A DNA stretch of 64,000 bases from Profundibacter amoris (GCF_003544895.1 NZ_CP032125.1:412001-476000); one strand, 5' to 3'; counted from the first letter of the stretch, positions 1 through 9,611 are shown. Program-made: numbers and translations. The notes: generated by a model from the letters alone, not told the origin.

Positions 1-654
1 ACGGTTCCGGCACAGGCCGGTGACAGCGTGCTGGAACTGGGCTGTGGTGTGGGGGTGGCCAACCTGTGCCTGTCGGCGCGGGTTTTTGGGCTGGATTTGA
101 CAGGGATCGAGGTGCAGCCGGACTATGCCGAACTGGCACAACGTAATGCGGATGAAAACGGGCATGATATGACGGTGCATTGCGCCGACCTGCGCGCCCT
201 GCCGGAATCCGTTTTGCAACGTAATTTTGACCACGTTATCGCCAACCCACCCTATTACCTGCGCGATCGCGGCACGGCGGCCATGGATGCGGGCCGCGAA
301 ACCGCGCTGGGCGAGGCAACTCCGCTCGCCGACTGGATCGACGCGGCAACACGCCGGTTGAAACCCAAAGGCCATCTGACCGTCATTCAGGACGCCGAAC
401 GCTTGCCCGCACTGCTAAGTGCGCTGGATGACCGGCTGGGCAATGTTCGCGTTTTGCCACTGGCCCCGCGCGTGGGGCGCTCTGCGCATCTGGTGATTTT
501 GCAAGCCAGAAAAAGCGGACGCGCGGCGTTCCGGTTGCTGGCGCCTGTGGTGATGCACGAAGGGGTGGCGCATGACGGGGATCGCGAAAGCTACAGCGCC
601 GAAATTCGCGCTGTATTGCGTGATGGGGCCGCTTTGGCGCTTCAGTCGCGTTAA
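1..654 (+). CDS. TrmN6-like tRNA1(Val) adenine-N6 methyltransferase, 5' end missing
   Basis: The frame is open from the first base, so the N-terminus lies outside the window; the first in-window GTG (28) is internal because the preceding codons read TVPAQAGDS, the usual lead into motif I. Motif I is LELGCGVGVA (SAM binding) and the catalytic N6-adenine motif is ANPPYYLRD near residue 80. NPPY is the hallmark of amino-group DNA/RNA methyltransferases, and this arrangement matches TrmN6/YfiC, which methylates A37 of tRNA1(Val). A protein N5-glutamine methyltransferase (HemK/PrmC) is the main alternative but usually carries an extra N-terminal domain. The family is seen directly; the tRNA substrate is inferred. 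Confidence 0.75.
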   Translation, partial: TVPAQAGDSVLELGCGVGVANLCLSARVFGLDLTGIEVQPDYAELAQRNADENGHDMTVHCADLRALPESVLQRNFDHVIANPPYYLRDRGTAAMDAGRETALGEATPLADWIDAATRRLKPKGHLTVIQDAERLPALLSALDDRLGNVRVLPLAPRVGRSAHLVILQARKSGRAAFRLLAPVVMHEGVAHDGDRESYSAEIRAVLRDGAALALQSR

Positions 655-778
655 GAGAATATAAAGTTTTCTAATGTTTTCTAGGGATACAGGTGGGGGT
701 GTTCTTGTTTTTCGTGACATGCGGCCACATCTATGATGGACTAGACATGTGTAAAAACAAACCAAGGGAGAACGACTT

Positions 779-943
779 ATGACCATGAGTTCACACCTAA
801 ACGAACTCCGCAAAAAACACCAAAATCTCTCGGAAATGGTTGAGCAGGAACAGCGCAACCCGGGCACCGACGACCTGTATATCGTCGATCTCAAGAAACA
901 GAAACTGCGACTTAAGGAAGAGATTTCGCGTCTCACCTCGTAG
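779..943 (+). CDS. DUF465 (YdcH-like) small coiled-coil protein
   Basis: A 54-residue protein starting MTMSSHLNELRKKHQNLSEM and ending EEISRLTS. The heptad-like spacing of L, V and I with many K, E and R residues predicts a helical hairpin, the form of the DUF465/YdcH family, whose function is unknown. The site AAGGGAG lies about 8 bases before the ATG. The stop overlaps the 3' end of the convergent exporter gene by 11 bases. A second ATG at 785 is possible but sits farther from the ribosome-binding site. Confidence 0.75.
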   Translation: MTMSSHLNELRKKHQNLSEMVEQEQRNPGTDDLYIVDLKKQKLRLKEEISRLTS

Positions 944-1817
944 CAGGACTGTCTGACACGGCGGCTTTGGCGCGTGCCGCCAAGGCTGCACCGAAAGTGA
1001 TCAAAAGGGCTGCCAATAACAGCGCCCAAGTGGGTTTTGCTATTCCCGCACCCACCAGAACCAGCGTTGAAAGCAACGGGGCCGCATAGGATGCGACGCC
1101 CAGCAGTTGGATGTTGCCCTGCTTGACACCGATGTCCCAGACGTAAAATGCCAGCCCGACAGGGCCGACGCCAAGGGCGATGATTGCACCCCAGCCTAAC
1201 GTGGTGGTGGGCCAGATGGTGGTTTCCAGCGCCAGATGGGCCAGCGTGGACAGGGCCGCGGTCAGCAGACAGAAAATGGCAACGCTATCGGTCGGGATGT
1301 CGCCCAGCCGACGCGATAGCACCGAATATCCCGCCCATGTCAGTGCGCAGAGCAAAGCCAGCCCGTAGCCGGTGAATGCTTCCGCCTGAAACCCTGCGCC
1401 ACCCTTTAGAACGATCAACGCCGCACCTGCAAAGCTGATAACCCCCCCTATAATGTGGTTCCTGTGCAAGTGCTCCCCCGGCAACAGGCCGGAAAACAGC
1501 ACGATCAGTAGCGGCCATAGATAGGCGATCAGACCGGCTTCGGCGGCGGGGGCAAGGCGCAGGGCGGAAAAATACAGGAAATGATAGCCAAACAGCCCTG
1601 CCGTGCCAAAAGCGTAAACGCGCCAGTTGATCCGGTGCAGGCGGGTCAACCCGCCCGAGGCCGCACTCCAGATCAACCCGATTGTGCCGCCAATGGCGAA
1701 GCAAATCGCGGTCAGTTGAAACGGGGGCACAGGGGCTGTGCCCACGGTCAGCAACGCCAACAGGGACCACAGCAGCACTGCAATGAAACCGATTTGTGTG
1801 GCGGGGGTGCGGGTCAA
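933..1817 (-). CDS. EamA/DMT-family exporter, YddG-like
   Basis: A 294-residue very hydrophobic protein with about ten predicted membrane helices in two repeated halves, as in the drug/metabolite transporter superfamily. The N-terminal pattern (QIGFIAVLLWSLLALLTV, then PPFQLTAICFAIGG) and the central YHFLYFSALRLAPAAEAGLI resemble YddG-type aromatic amino-acid exporters. Its ATG overlaps the stop of the upstream LysR gene as ATGA, so the two are co-transcribed and probably translationally coupled. Substrate is inferred only; general EamA export is secure. Confidence 0.8.
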   Translation of the reverse strand: MTRTPATQIGFIAVLLWSLLALLTVGTAPVPPFQLTAICFAIGGTIGLIWSAASGGLTRLHRINWRVYAFGTAGLFGYHFLYFSALRLAPAAEAGLIAYLWPLLIVLFSGLLPGEHLHRNHIIGGVISFAGAALIVLKGGAGFQAEAFTGYGLALLCALTWAGYSVLSRRLGDIPTDSVAIFCLLTAALSTLAHLALETTIWPTTTLGWGAIIALGVGPVGLAFYVWDIGVKQGNIQLLGVASYAAPLLSTLVLVGAGIAKPTWALLLAALLITFGAALAARAKAAVSDSPATR

Positions 1818-2758
1818 AACCTGATATCCTTTTGATCAACAAACCGGCGGGGTTCGCGGCATTTATGCATGGCGGCGGCTTCTTTCAAAACCCAGTCGAT
1901 AAAGGCTTTGATATGTGGCCGGTTCTCGACCCCTTCGGGGCAAACGATACGGTAACGCGCAGTCACAGCGATAGCCAGCGGGAAGGGCGCGACCAACTGG
2001 TTATCCCGTAACGCCCGTTCAGTCAGTGAATAACGCCCTAGCACCACGCCGGTTCCGGCGATAGCGGCGTCATTGGCATGGTCGGATTGCGAGAAGCGCG
2101 GGCCGCCTTCGGGGGGCGGTCCAAGTCCTTGCTCATGAAACCATGTGTTCCAGTTCGACGATTGTTTGATGAATTTGAAGTCGTCCTGATGCAGCAGGGT
2201 TGCATTGCGCAAATCTTCGGGCGTGCGAATGACCTTGGCCATTTCGGGCGACATCATCGGTGTCATCCATTCATGGATAATGTCCTGACTATACAGCCCG
2301 ATATCCGGCCCTTCGCCAAACCGGATCGCCACATCTACCTCGTCACGATCAAAATCAATCAGGCGCAGGGTGGCGGAAAAGCGCAACTCGATGTCGGGAT
2401 GGGCCTGCGCAAAATCGAACATACGCGGGGCCAGCCATTTGGCGGTAAATGCGGGACCGGCGGTGATGGTCAGGGTTTGCGAATCTGTCAGACGTTGCAC
2501 GTTTTGCCATGCGGCATTCAGCGTGGCAAAGCCTTCGCTGGTGGCGGGGGCCAGCAGGCGGCCTGCTTTGGTCAGCTCGACAGCCCGGTTCAGCCGTCGG
2601 AATACGGGTTGGCCAAGGTGGTCTTCCAGTGATTTGATCTGAAAACTCAGCGCAGCAGGAGTGACGTTCAATTCGTTGGCCGCTGCGGCAAAACTCATAT
2701 GACGGGCTGCGGCCTCGAAGGCGCGAAGGGCGGTGAGTGGGGGCAGGCGGGTGCTCAT
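1814..2758 (-). CDS. LysR-family regulator, GcvA-like
   Basis: A 314-residue protein with an N-terminal winged HTH (residues about 5-65: LPPLTALRAFEAAARHMSFA, then AAANELNVTPAALSFQIKSL) and a periplasmic-binding-protein-like effector domain. The PPLTALRAFEAAARH opening is typical of the GcvA subgroup. Being first in a two-gene operon with an amino-acid-exporter-like gene suggests it controls that exporter, although most LysR proteins are divergent from their target. A small palindrome lies just upstream of its start. Confidence 0.85.
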   Translation of the reverse strand: MSTRLPPLTALRAFEAAARHMSFAAAANELNVTPAALSFQIKSLEDHLGQPVFRRLNRAVELTKAGRLLAPATSEGFATLNAAWQNVQRLTDSQTLTITAGPAFTAKWLAPRMFDFAQAHPDIELRFSATLRLIDFDRDEVDVAIRFGEGPDIGLYSQDIIHEWMTPMMSPEMAKVIRTPEDLRNATLLHQDDFKFIKQSSNWNTWFHEQGLGPPPEGGPRFSQSDHANDAAIAGTGVVLGRYSLTERALRDNQLVAPFPLAIAVTARYRIVCPEGVENRPHIKAFIDWVLKEAAAMHKCREPRRFVDQKDIRF

Positions 2759-2764
2759 GTCAGT

Positions 2765-2777
2765 TAAGTATAACTTA
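2765..2777. promoter_or_regulatory. Small palindrome upstream of the GcvA-like gene
   Basis: TAAGTATAACTTA is a 13-base palindrome about a central base, placed 6 bases outside the LysR start codon. An AT-rich dyad here could be an autoregulatory LysR site (T-N11-A type). This is inference from position only. Confidence 0.3.
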
Positions 2778-2841
2778 TCTGGTAATATGAAAAGTCTCGT
2801 TTGTAGGTATTAATGATGGATGTCACATTAAGGCAAGTTAA

Positions 2842-3045
2842 ATGAAACTGTCCCGTCAGGAGGCCGCAATGCTGATGATCACGTCCGATCCGAAAATCAA
2901 AACGATGATTGCCAAAGGTCGCAAAAAGCGCAGCAACGCATTTTGGCAGGTGGTTTTCAAGGGTTCCACTGCCGCTCGGCCAAAGGTCGTTACGGCATTG
3001 GAAAAAGGGGCAGCGCCTGCGCAGCGTTGCCCCGACTGCCCTTAG
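2842..3045 (+). CDS. Small basic hypothetical protein
   Basis: A 67-residue frame beginning MKLSRQEAAMLMITSDPKIK, rich in K and R in the middle, with two Cys near the end (QRCPDCP). The stop overlaps that of the convergent phaB by 3 bases, a packing seen at other real gene ends here. The upstream ribosome-binding site (AAGGCAAG) is weak. I do not recognise the family; a DNA- or RNA-binding role would be guesswork. It could be spurious. Confidence 0.45.
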   Translation: MKLSRQEAAMLMITSDPKIKTMIAKGRKKRSNAFWQVVFKGSTAARPKVVTALEKGAAPAQRCPDCP

Positions 3046-3764
3046 GTCAGGTATTGCCCACCGTTGGCTGTCAGGGTTGAACCTGTGATGAAACCGGAGT
3101 CATCCGAGGCCAGAAAGGTGACACAACGGGCGATTTCATCGGCTTCGCCCAAGCGGCCCACCGGGATTTGCGCGATGATGCTGTCACGCACCTTTTCCGG
3201 CACGGCCATCACCATTTCGGTGCCGATATAGCCCGGGCAAATGGTGTTCACGGTGATGCCTTTGAACGCGCCTTCCTGCGCTAATGCCTTAGTGAAACCG
3301 ATATCCCCCGCTTTGGCGGCGGAATAATTTGCTTGCCCCATTTGCCCTTTTTGGCCGTTGATCGAACTGATGTTGATGACGCGGCCGAATTTGCGCTCGC
3401 GCATACCATTCCAGACCGGATGGGTCATGTTGAACACGCCGTTCAGGTTGGTGTCCATCACCTCTTGCCATTGCTCGCGGGTCATTTTGTGGAACATGCC
3501 GTCGCGGGTGATGCCCGCATTGTTGACCAGAATTTCCACCGGGCCCAGATCGGATTCGACCTGTGCGATGCCTGCAACACACGCGTCGTAATCGGCCACC
3601 GACCATTTGTAGGTGGCTATTCCGGTGTCCTTGGTGAAGGCCGCGGCGGCATCGTCATTGCCGGCGTATGTGGCCGCGACTTTGTATCCGGCGTCCTGCA
3701 AAGCAATGGAAATGGCAGCGCCAATTCCGCGCGTGCCGCCAGTGACAAGGGCAACTCTGGTCAT
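3042..3764 (-). CDS. phaB: Acetoacetyl-CoA reductase PhaB
   Basis: A 240-residue classical short-chain dehydrogenase that reduces acetoacetyl-CoA to (R)-3-hydroxybutyryl-CoA with NADPH, the second step of polyhydroxybutyrate synthesis. It has the nucleotide-binding motif TGGTRGIG, the NNAG motif, the catalytic serine in INISSINGQKGQMGQ with YSAAKAG (YxxxK), and the GYIGTEMV segment characteristic of PhaB. A TTG twelve bases upstream is open, but the ATG at 3764 is preceded by GGAGGCGAAC and gives the usual family length. It follows phaA on the same strand with a gap of about 80 bases. Confidence 0.93.
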   Translation of the reverse strand: MTRVALVTGGTRGIGAAISIALQDAGYKVAATYAGNDDAAAAFTKDTGIATYKWSVADYDACVAGIAQVESDLGPVEILVNNAGITRDGMFHKMTREQWQEVMDTNLNGVFNMTHPVWNGMRERKFGRVINISSINGQKGQMGQANYSAAKAGDIGFTKALAQEGAFKGITVNTICPGYIGTEMVMAVPEKVRDSIIAQIPVGRLGEADEIARCVTFLASDDSGFITGSTLTANGGQYLT

Positions 3765-3843
3765 GTTCGCCTCCAAATCGGGCGCGCAATCAAGTTGCGC
3801 TAGGTTAATCCATCACGCAACATTCTTGCGCAATGGATTTTCC

Positions 3844-5022
3844 TTACCCGCGTTCGACGCAGAGCGCAACACCCATTCCGCCGCCGATGCACAAAGTTGC
3901 CAAACCTTTCTTGGCGTCGCGGCGGACCATTTCAAACAGCAGGGTGTTCAGGATGCGGCAGCCCGAGGCGCCGATCGGGTGGCCTATGGCAATCGCCCCG
4001 CCGTTGACGTTAACGATTTCGGGGTCCCAGCCCATGTCCTTGTTGACGGCGCAGGCCTGTGCGGCAAAGGCTTCGTTTGCCTCGACCAGATCAAGGTCCT
4101 CGGGTTTCCAGCCTGCAATTTCAAGGGCTTTGCGGCTGGCGCCAATTGGGCCAACGCCCATGATCGACGGGTCAAGGCCGACCGTCGCGTAAGAGGCGAT
4201 GCGGGCCATCGGGGTGATGCCGCGTTTTTCGGCGTTGTCGGCGGACATCAGCAAAACGGCGGCTGCGCCATCGTTGATGCCGCTGGCGTTGGCGGCTGTG
4301 ACGCTGCCGTTTTCGCGTACAAAGGCGGGGCGGAGTTTTTGCATCGCTTCCATTGTGGCGCCGTGGCGGATGTATTCATCCGAATCAACCACGGTTTCGC
4401 CTTTGCGGGTTTTCACGGTGAAAGGGATGATTTCATCAACGAATCGCCCAGCCTTTTGCGCCGCTTCAGCCTTGTTCTGACTGGCGACGGCGAATTCATC
4501 CTGCATTTCGCGGCTGATCTGCCACTGGTTGGCGACATTTTCGGCAGTCTGGCCCATGTGATAACCGTTGAAAGCATCCCAAAGCCCGTCGCGGATCATG
4601 CTGTCGATATATTGCATGTCGCCCATTTTCTGACCTTTGCGCAGGTTGGCGACATGGGGGGAAAGCGACATGTTTTCCTGACCGCCTGCGGCCACAATAT
4701 CGGCATCGCCCAACTGGATATGCTGTGCGGCCAGCGCAACCGCCCGCAGGCCCGAGCCACAGACCTGATTGATGCCCCAAGCGGCGGATTCGATCGGCAG
4801 ACCGGCGTTTATGTGGGCCTGACGGGCGGGGTTTTGCCCCTGACCGGCGGTCAGAACCTGCCCGAGGATGGTTTCCGAAACCTCGCCTTTTTCAATACCT
4901 GCGCGTTCGACAATGCCTTCCAGAACAGCAGCGCCCAGATCATGTGCGGGCGTGTTGGCGAAGGATCCAAGGAAGCTGCCTACAGCAGTTCGGCCGGCGG
5001 ATGCGATTACGATATTTGTCAT
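3844..5022 (-). CDS. phaA: Acetyl-CoA acetyltransferase (beta-ketothiolase) PhaA
   Basis: A 392-residue thiolase that condenses two acetyl-CoA to acetoacetyl-CoA. The acyl-accepting Cys lies in [11 protein letters not shown], the active-site His in [17 protein letters not shown], and the second Cys in TLCIGGGMG. The ATG at 5022 follows AGAGGACAGTCAAA and gives standard length; a longer frame to 5052 has no better site. Upstream of and co-oriented with phaB, it forms the usual phaA-phaB pair. The polymerase gene phaC is not in the window. Confidence 0.93.
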   Translation of the reverse strand: MTNIVIASAGRTAVGSFLGSFANTPAHDLGAAVLEGIVERAGIEKGEVSETILGQVLTAGQGQNPARQAHINAGLPIESAAWGINQVCGSGLRAVALAAQHIQLGDADIVAAGGQENMSLSPHVANLRKGQKMGDMQYIDSMIRDGLWDAFNGYHMGQTAENVANQWQISREMQDEFAVASQNKAEAAQKAGRFVDEIIPFTVKTRKGETVVDSDEYIRHGATMEAMQKLRPAFVRENGSVTAANASGINDGAAAVLLMSADNAEKRGITPMARIASYATVGLDPSIMGVGPIGASRKALEIAGWKPEDLDLVEANEAFAAQACAVNKDMGWDPEIVNVNGGAIAIGHPIGASGCRILNTLLFEMVRRDAKKGLATLCIGGGMGVALCVERG

Positions 5023-5134
5023 TTTGACTGTCCTCTTTGCTGGAAATTTCAAGAGGCCAGACCTGCCTTGCCCCCGTGTTGCGCCCAGTGTTAGGAGGTT
5101 TGATGCTTTGCGGCAATAGGTGTGTATATTTGGA

Positions 5135-5974
5135 TTATGCGCGCCTTTCCTGATCCGCGATATGCCATGGCGGTGTTATCGTCGGGGCCCCAAAGTGGTA
5201 CCCTTGCAGGCAATCAACACCGATTTTACGAAGAAATTCGGCATCTTCCGCGGTTTCGACACATTCAGCGACGGTGAACATTTCGAACTGTTCCGCAATC
5301 GAAACCAGTGCCTGTGTCAGTACCTGATTGTCCGTATCATCCTGAATGTTGCGGATGAACTGGCCATCAATTTTGACGATATCAAAGTAGAAATTCTTGA
5401 GGAATCGAAAGGCCGTAAATCCCGCGCCAAAATCATCCAATGCAAATGAAATACCCAATGCTTGCAGATCGCGCATAAAGGCTGTGACGATATCCGGCAT
5501 CAGCATGGCCGAGGATTCGGTTATTTCCAGAATAAGCCGTTCCGCGATGGTTTCATCCTGAGAGATTCCATAATTCAAAATTTGCATCCACCTTGGATAG
5601 CCGATTGAACGGGCGGACATGTTTATTGACAGGCGTAATGTGGGTTCTTGTGCCAGAGCCTCAAGCCCCAGTTCCAATGCGTGGCAATCCAGTACCCGCC
5701 CCATTTCATCCGTTTCCACCACTTCAATAAAGTCACGTGCGGGAATGATGCGGCCGGTGTCGTCCAGCACACGGATCAACCCCTCGTAAAAAGCGGGGGG
5801 ATTGGGGGTGTCGGCGCGGACAACAGGTTGATAGGCCAGCATCACCTGTTTGCGTTGCAACGCGTCACGGACCATTTGCATTGTATCCCTGTCACGTTCA
5901 CGGATGGCAAAATCCAAGGGGTTATCCATAAGTGGGGTTGGGTCAGGTTTTGTCGGAATTGTCTTTGGTCGCAT
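5135..5974 (-). CDS. Stand-alone EAL-domain cyclic-di-GMP phosphodiesterase
   Basis: A 279-residue protein made almost entirely of an EAL domain (about residues 35-275), with no GGDEF or sensory domain. The signature reads YEGLIRV (Glu64); further conserved elements are [44 protein letters not shown] and LQGYHFG, so metal- and substrate-binding residues look complete and hydrolysis to pGpG is expected. The ATG at 5974 is preceded by CGGAGAATCAA; the frame also opens 27 bases further upstream. It lies upstream of phaA on the same strand with a gap of about 110 bases. Confidence 0.88.
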   Translation of the reverse strand: MRPKTIPTKPDPTPLMDNPLDFAIRERDRDTMQMVRDALQRKQVMLAYQPVVRADTPNPPAFYEGLIRVLDDTGRIIPARDFIEVVETDEMGRVLDCHALELGLEALAQEPTLRLSINMSARSIGYPRWMQILNYGISQDETIAERLILEITESSAMLMPDIVTAFMRDLQALGISFALDDFGAGFTAFRFLKNFYFDIVKIDGQFIRNIQDDTDNQVLTQALVSIAEQFEMFTVAECVETAEDAEFLRKIGVDCLQGYHFGAPTITPPWHIADQERRA

Positions 5975-6102
5975 TTGATTCTCCGTCCCGTGTAGGGGCA
6001 CAATGGAGGAATAGCGCCTAACAACAGGTAAAGATTCACATTTTTCTCTAATTATACTAAAATGCTGGAATACAGTGTAACCGGTGGAAAGCAGGACATA
6101 TT

Positions 6103-6675
6103 ATGGAAAACAGATGCGCATGGGTCGGGAATGAGCCGATTTATATTTCCTATCATGACGAGGAATGGGGCGTTCCCGAGTATGACAGCCGTGCTTTGTG
6201 GGAGAAGCTGATTCTGGACGGGTTTCAGGCCGGACTTAGCTGGATCACCATTCTGAAGAAGCGCGATAATTTCCGGGCGGCGTTTGCGGGGTTCGATCCG
6301 GATGTCATTGCCGGGTGGGGCGAAACCGAGGTTGAACGCCTGCTACAGGATGCGGGCATTGTCCGCCATCGCGGCAAGATCGAAGCAACGATCGGCAATG
6401 CCAGGGCGTGGCAGGTGATCGAGGCCCGCGAGGGGTTTGATACGTTCCTGTGGAATTATGTGGATGGCAAGCCGCTGCGGAACCGGTTCAAAACCATGGC
6501 CGAGGTTCCGGCGCAAACGCCCCTGTCAGTGCAGATATCAAAGGATTTGAAAAAGGCGGGATTCCGGTTTTGCGGCCCGACAATCGTCTACGCCTTTATG
6601 CAGGCCGTGGGTCTGGTGAACGACCATGAAGTCGGATGCGAATGCCACGACAGGGTGGCAAAACTGGCGCGTTAG
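6103..6675 (+). CDS. tag: DNA-3-methyladenine glycosylase I
   Basis: A 190-residue base-excision-repair enzyme removing 3-methyladenine from alkylated DNA. The start MENRCAWVGNEPIYISYHDEEWG and the end NDHEVGCECH supply the Cys, His, His, Cys zinc ligands known for Tag, and LDGFQAGLSWITILKKRDN is the conserved substrate-pocket helix. Its stop overlaps that of the convergent thioredoxin-like gene by 4 bases. Length is normal for the family. Confidence 0.93.
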   Translation: MENRCAWVGNEPIYISYHDEEWGVPEYDSRALWEKLILDGFQAGLSWITILKKRDNFRAAFAGFDPDVIAGWGETEVERLLQDAGIVRHRGKIEATIGNARAWQVIEAREGFDTFLWNYVDGKPLRNRFKTMAEVPAQTPLSVQISKDLKKAGFRFCGPTIVYAFMQAVGLVNDHEVGCECHDRVAKLAR

Positions 6676-7289
6676 GGTGCAATCAGGGACTGGATGATGG
6701 CGAATGTGCTGTCGGTATCCCATTCCGCGCCGCCGGTCAGACGGGCGATTTCCTGACCCTCGGGGTTCAGGATCACCGAAACCGGCAGGCCCAGAACATT
6801 CATGCTTCGGGCCAGAGTTTGCTTGGGGTCCAGCAGGACCGGCAGGCTGGTGATATTGGCTGTTTCAAAGAATTTGTTGATCGCAGGCACGGTATTGCGG
6901 CCGGTGGCAATGGTGACGACCTCGAAATTGTCGCCGCCTTTTTGTTTCTGTAGCCGGTCCAGTGACGGCATTTCCTGACGGCATGGCGGGCACCATGTGG
7001 CCCAGATGTTCACCAGCACATATTTGCCTTTGTATTCGGCCAGTGTGTGTTCGTTTCCATCCGCGTCAGTGAAAGGCGTGTTAACGGCGGGCTTGGCCGT
7101 TTCATGGAATGAAAGTTTCAGCATCAATCCCTCGGCCAGCGGGTGCGGGCCGCTCAGGCCGGTGCTTTGGGTCACCTCTTGGGGGGCTGATTTCAGACCC
7201 AATGCGTCTTTGACAGCCTCGATATTGCTGACCGCATAGATTGCACCGGCCGCGATTGCCGCATATAGGATTGCTGAACGTAACTGCAT
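6672..7289 (-). CDS. TlpA-family membrane-anchored thiol:disulfide oxidoreductase
   Basis: A 205-residue protein with an N-terminal signal anchor ([20 protein letters not shown]) and a C-terminal thioredoxin fold containing [15 protein letters not shown] (WCxxC active site), so it works in the periplasm as a TlpA/ResA-like reductase. The frame is open to 7670 inside argH, but the ATG at 7289 places the signal sequence at the N-terminus and avoids the overlap. It is divergent from argH with only 19 bases between start codons. A cytochrome c maturation role is possible, not shown. Confidence 0.85.
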   Translation of the reverse strand: MQLRSAILYAAIAAGAIYAVSNIEAVKDALGLKSAPQEVTQSTGLSGPHPLAEGLMLKLSFHETAKPAVNTPFTDADGNEHTLAEYKGKYVLVNIWATWCPPCRQEMPSLDRLQKQKGGDNFEVVTIATGRNTVPAINKFFETANITSLPVLLDPKQTLARSMNVLGLPVSVILNPEGQEIARLTGGAEWDTDSTFAIIQSLIAP

Positions 7290-7308
7290 ATCAATTCTCC
7301 GGGTGCCG

Positions 7309-8718
7309 ATGATGACCGAAACTAGCAAAGATAACGCAAAAGCCAACACCATGTGGGGTGGTCGGTTTGCCGCAGGGCCGGATGCGATCATGGAGGCAAT
7401 CAATGCCTCGATCGGGTTCGACCAGCGGATGGCCAAACAGGACATCGAAGGCTCGCGTGCCCATGCCGCAATGTTGGCGGCGGCGGGTATCATCACTGAT
7501 ACGGATGCGGCGGCGATAAGGGAAGGGCTTCTCACGGTATTGTCAGAGATCGAGGGCGGCACGTTCGAATTTTCCACGGCGCTCGAGGATATCCACATGA
7601 ATGTGGAATCCCGCCTGAAGGATCTGATTGGCGAACCGGCGGGGCGGCTGCACACGGCGCGGTCGCGCAATGATCAGGTTGCGCTGGATTTCCGCATGTG
7701 GGTGCGCGAACAAACGGATGCGGCGATCAGCGGTTTGCAGGCGCTGATACAGGCGCTGCTGGCACAGGCCGAGGCCGGGGCGGATTGGGTGATGCCCGGC
7801 TTCACCCATTTGCAGGTGGCGCAGCCGGTGACATGGGGCCATCACATGATGGCCTATGTGGAAATGTTCGGCCGTGATATGAGCCGCTTTGCCGATGCAC
7901 GCAAACGTATGAACCAATCACCTTTGGGCGCGGCGGCACTGGCCGGCACATCCTTTCCGATCGACCGGCATATGACGGCACAGGCGCTGGGCTTTGACGC
8001 GCCGGCCTCCAATTCTCTGGACGCTGTGGCGGATCGGGATTTTGCGCTGGAGTATCTGGCCGCATGTTCAATAACTGCAATGCACCTGTCGCGGTTTTCG
8101 GAAGAACTGGTGATCTGGTCCTCGGCCCAGTTTCGATTTGTGCAATTGTCGGACCGGTTTTCCACCGGATCAAGCATCATGCCGCAAAAGAAAAACCCGG
8201 ATGCGGCGGAACTGATCCGCGCCAAGATCGGCCGGATTATGGGGGCGATGGTGGGGCTGTTCACTGTGATGAAGGGCCTGCCGCTGACCTATTCCAAAGA
8301 CATGCAGGAAGACAAGGAACAGGTGTTCGATGCCGCCGACAGCCTGATGCTGGCACTGGCTGCGATGACCGGCATGGTCAGCGATATGAACGCCAATGTG
8401 GACGCGCTGGAGCGCGCGGCGGCCACCGGATTTTCCACCGCCACCGATCTGGCCGACTGGCTTGTGCGCGAGTTGGGGATGCCGTTTCGCGAGGCGCATC
8501 ATGTGACCGGCACGCTGGTGGCAATGGCCGAGACCAAGGGCTGTGATTTGCCCGACCTGTCGCTGGATGATATGCAAAGCGTGCATGAAAACATCAATGC
8601 GGGTGTGTTTGATGTGCTGGGCGTGCATAATTCGGTCGCCAGCCGCACCAGTTACGGCGGCACAGCGCCCGGCGAGGTCCGCAAACAGATTGCCCGCTGG
8701 AAAGAGGCGTTGAAATGA
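7309..8718 (+). CDS. argH: Argininosuccinate lyase
   Basis: A 469-residue enzyme of the last step of arginine synthesis (argininosuccinate to arginine and fumarate). The fumarase/aspartase signature [12 protein letters not shown] is intact; [17 protein letters not shown] and TFTHLQ-like [11 protein letters not shown] are the other active-site regions. The start is taken at ATG 7309 (7312 is equally possible; a GTG at 7303 is less so); no strong ribosome-binding site is visible because the divergent gene begins 19 bases away. Its stop overlaps the next start as ATGA. Confidence 0.93.
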   Translation: MMTETSKDNAKANTMWGGRFAAGPDAIMEAINASIGFDQRMAKQDIEGSRAHAAMLAAAGIITDTDAAAIREGLLTVLSEIEGGTFEFSTALEDIHMNVESRLKDLIGEPAGRLHTARSRNDQVALDFRMWVREQTDAAISGLQALIQALLAQAEAGADWVMPGFTHLQVAQPVTWGHHMMAYVEMFGRDMSRFADARKRMNQSPLGAAALAGTSFPIDRHMTAQALGFDAPASNSLDAVADRDFALEYLAACSITAMHLSRFSEELVIWSSAQFRFVQLSDRFSTGSSIMPQKKNPDAAELIRAKIGRIMGAMVGLFTVMKGLPLTYSKDMQEDKEQVFDAADSLMLALAAMTGMVSDMNANVDALERAAATGFSTATDLADWLVRELGMPFREAHHVTGTLVAMAETKGCDLPDLSLDDMQSVHENINAGVFDVLGVHNSVASRTSYGGTAPGEVRKQIARWKEALK

Positions 8719-8888
8719 GAACAGTTCTGGCAATGATCGCATTGGCTACGCTGGCTGCCTGTGGCGCGGATGGCGAACCGGTGCGCCCGTCAATGAATGC
8801 GGGTGTTACGGTGACGCCAAGCGGTGTGCACCCGTCGGTTTCTTTGGGCACAAAGGTCGGGCCGGTAAACCTGATTCTCGGGCTATAA
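8715..8888 (+). CDS. Tiny lipoprotein coupled to argH
   Basis: A 57-residue precursor: signal peptide [20 protein letters not shown] with lipobox LAAC (Cys16), then a short tail rich in V, G and P. Processing would leave a lipidated peptide of about 42 residues. The ATG overlaps the argH stop (ATGA). The position resembles the small lipoprotein LptM (YifL) next to lysA or cyaY in other proteobacteria; that equivalence is only a suggestion. Its stop overlaps the convergent DUF4336 gene by 6 bases. Confidence 0.7.
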   Translation: MRTVLAMIALATLAACGADGEPVRPSMNAGVTVTPSGVHPSVSLGTKVGPVNLILGL

Positions 8889-9611
8889 CACCCAGCGGAA
8901 CGCCCGTTTCAATTCGGCCACGGCGTTTTTGTCATACCAGCGCCCGTGCGCCAGAATGATGCGTTCCGGTCCCCAGCCGATCATCTTTTCGACCTCGGCG
9001 CGCAGCAAGTCGCGGTGCTTGGAAAAGGTCATCCGCATGTCACGCGGCATCTGCCCGTCCGGATCCTGAATGTTGCCCCATTTGGTCAGGATACGCAGGA
9101 ACCAGCCCAGTTTGTCCGGTTCGAAATTTTCAATCAGATCAGTCAGGATCAGGGTTTTTGAGTGCTTATGAAAGAACACCGCCTCGCGGTGGATCTTGCT
9201 GCCCTCGACAATCATCTGTTCGATCTGGCCGGCCCATGCGGTGGGCGGGGTCTGGGTCAGATCCTCGTCAAAGCGCAAGGCCATCCCGTGTTTTCTGGCC
9301 CGTTTCACCACACCGGGTGCTGCATAGGCGCGGGCCTTGGGAAAGGCTTTTTGCCATTCCGCGATATAGGCATAGTGAATCCAGTTGGGCGCAATCAGGT
9401 GGCAGACGGGGCCAAGGGCGGTTACTTCATCCCGCAGGCTGTCGCATATTTTGGTTGGAGAGTGCAGCCAGATATCACCGTTTTTTAGCCGCACCACGGT
9501 CATGCGGGTGGAAAAGGGGGCGCCGTAGAATTTGATGGATGGCCCATCCACGACCCAGATGTCTTTGGCGACGGGTTTCAGGGTGTTCAAAGGGGCATAA
9601 GGTTCGGTCAT
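8883..9611 (-). CDS. DUF4336 family protein (metallo-beta-lactamase-like fold)
   Basis: A 242-residue protein starting MTEPYAPLNTLKPVAKDIWV with conserved-looking segments LHSPTKI, LIAPNWIHYAYI, FFHKHSKTLILTDLIENF and IILAHGRWY. The spacing resembles a beta-lactamase-like fold with a degenerate metal site: the classic HxHxDH is not seen. No reaction is known to me. Its ATG overlaps the stop of the upstream membrane-protein gene as TAATG, so the pair should be translated together under the TetR operators at 10.06-10.11 kb. Confidence 0.65.
   Translation of the reverse strand: MTEPYAPLNTLKPVAKDIWVVDGPSIKFYGAPFSTRMTVVRLKNGDIWLHSPTKICDSLRDEVTALGPVCHLIAPNWIHYAYIAEWQKAFPKARAYAAPGVVKRARKHGMALRFDEDLTQTPPTAWAGQIEQMIVEGSKIHREAVFFHKHSKTLILTDLIENFEPDKLGWFLRILTKWGNIQDPDGQMPRDMRMTFSKHRDLLRAEVEKMIGWGPERIILAHGRWYDKNAVAELKRAFRWVL

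Noticed and set aside
3613-5094. Long plus-strand reading frame of about 490 codons opposite phaA
   Set aside because: Antisense shadow of phaA/phaB, which have full family motifs; composition (His, Gly and Phe runs) is typical of a complementary frame in GC-rich DNA.
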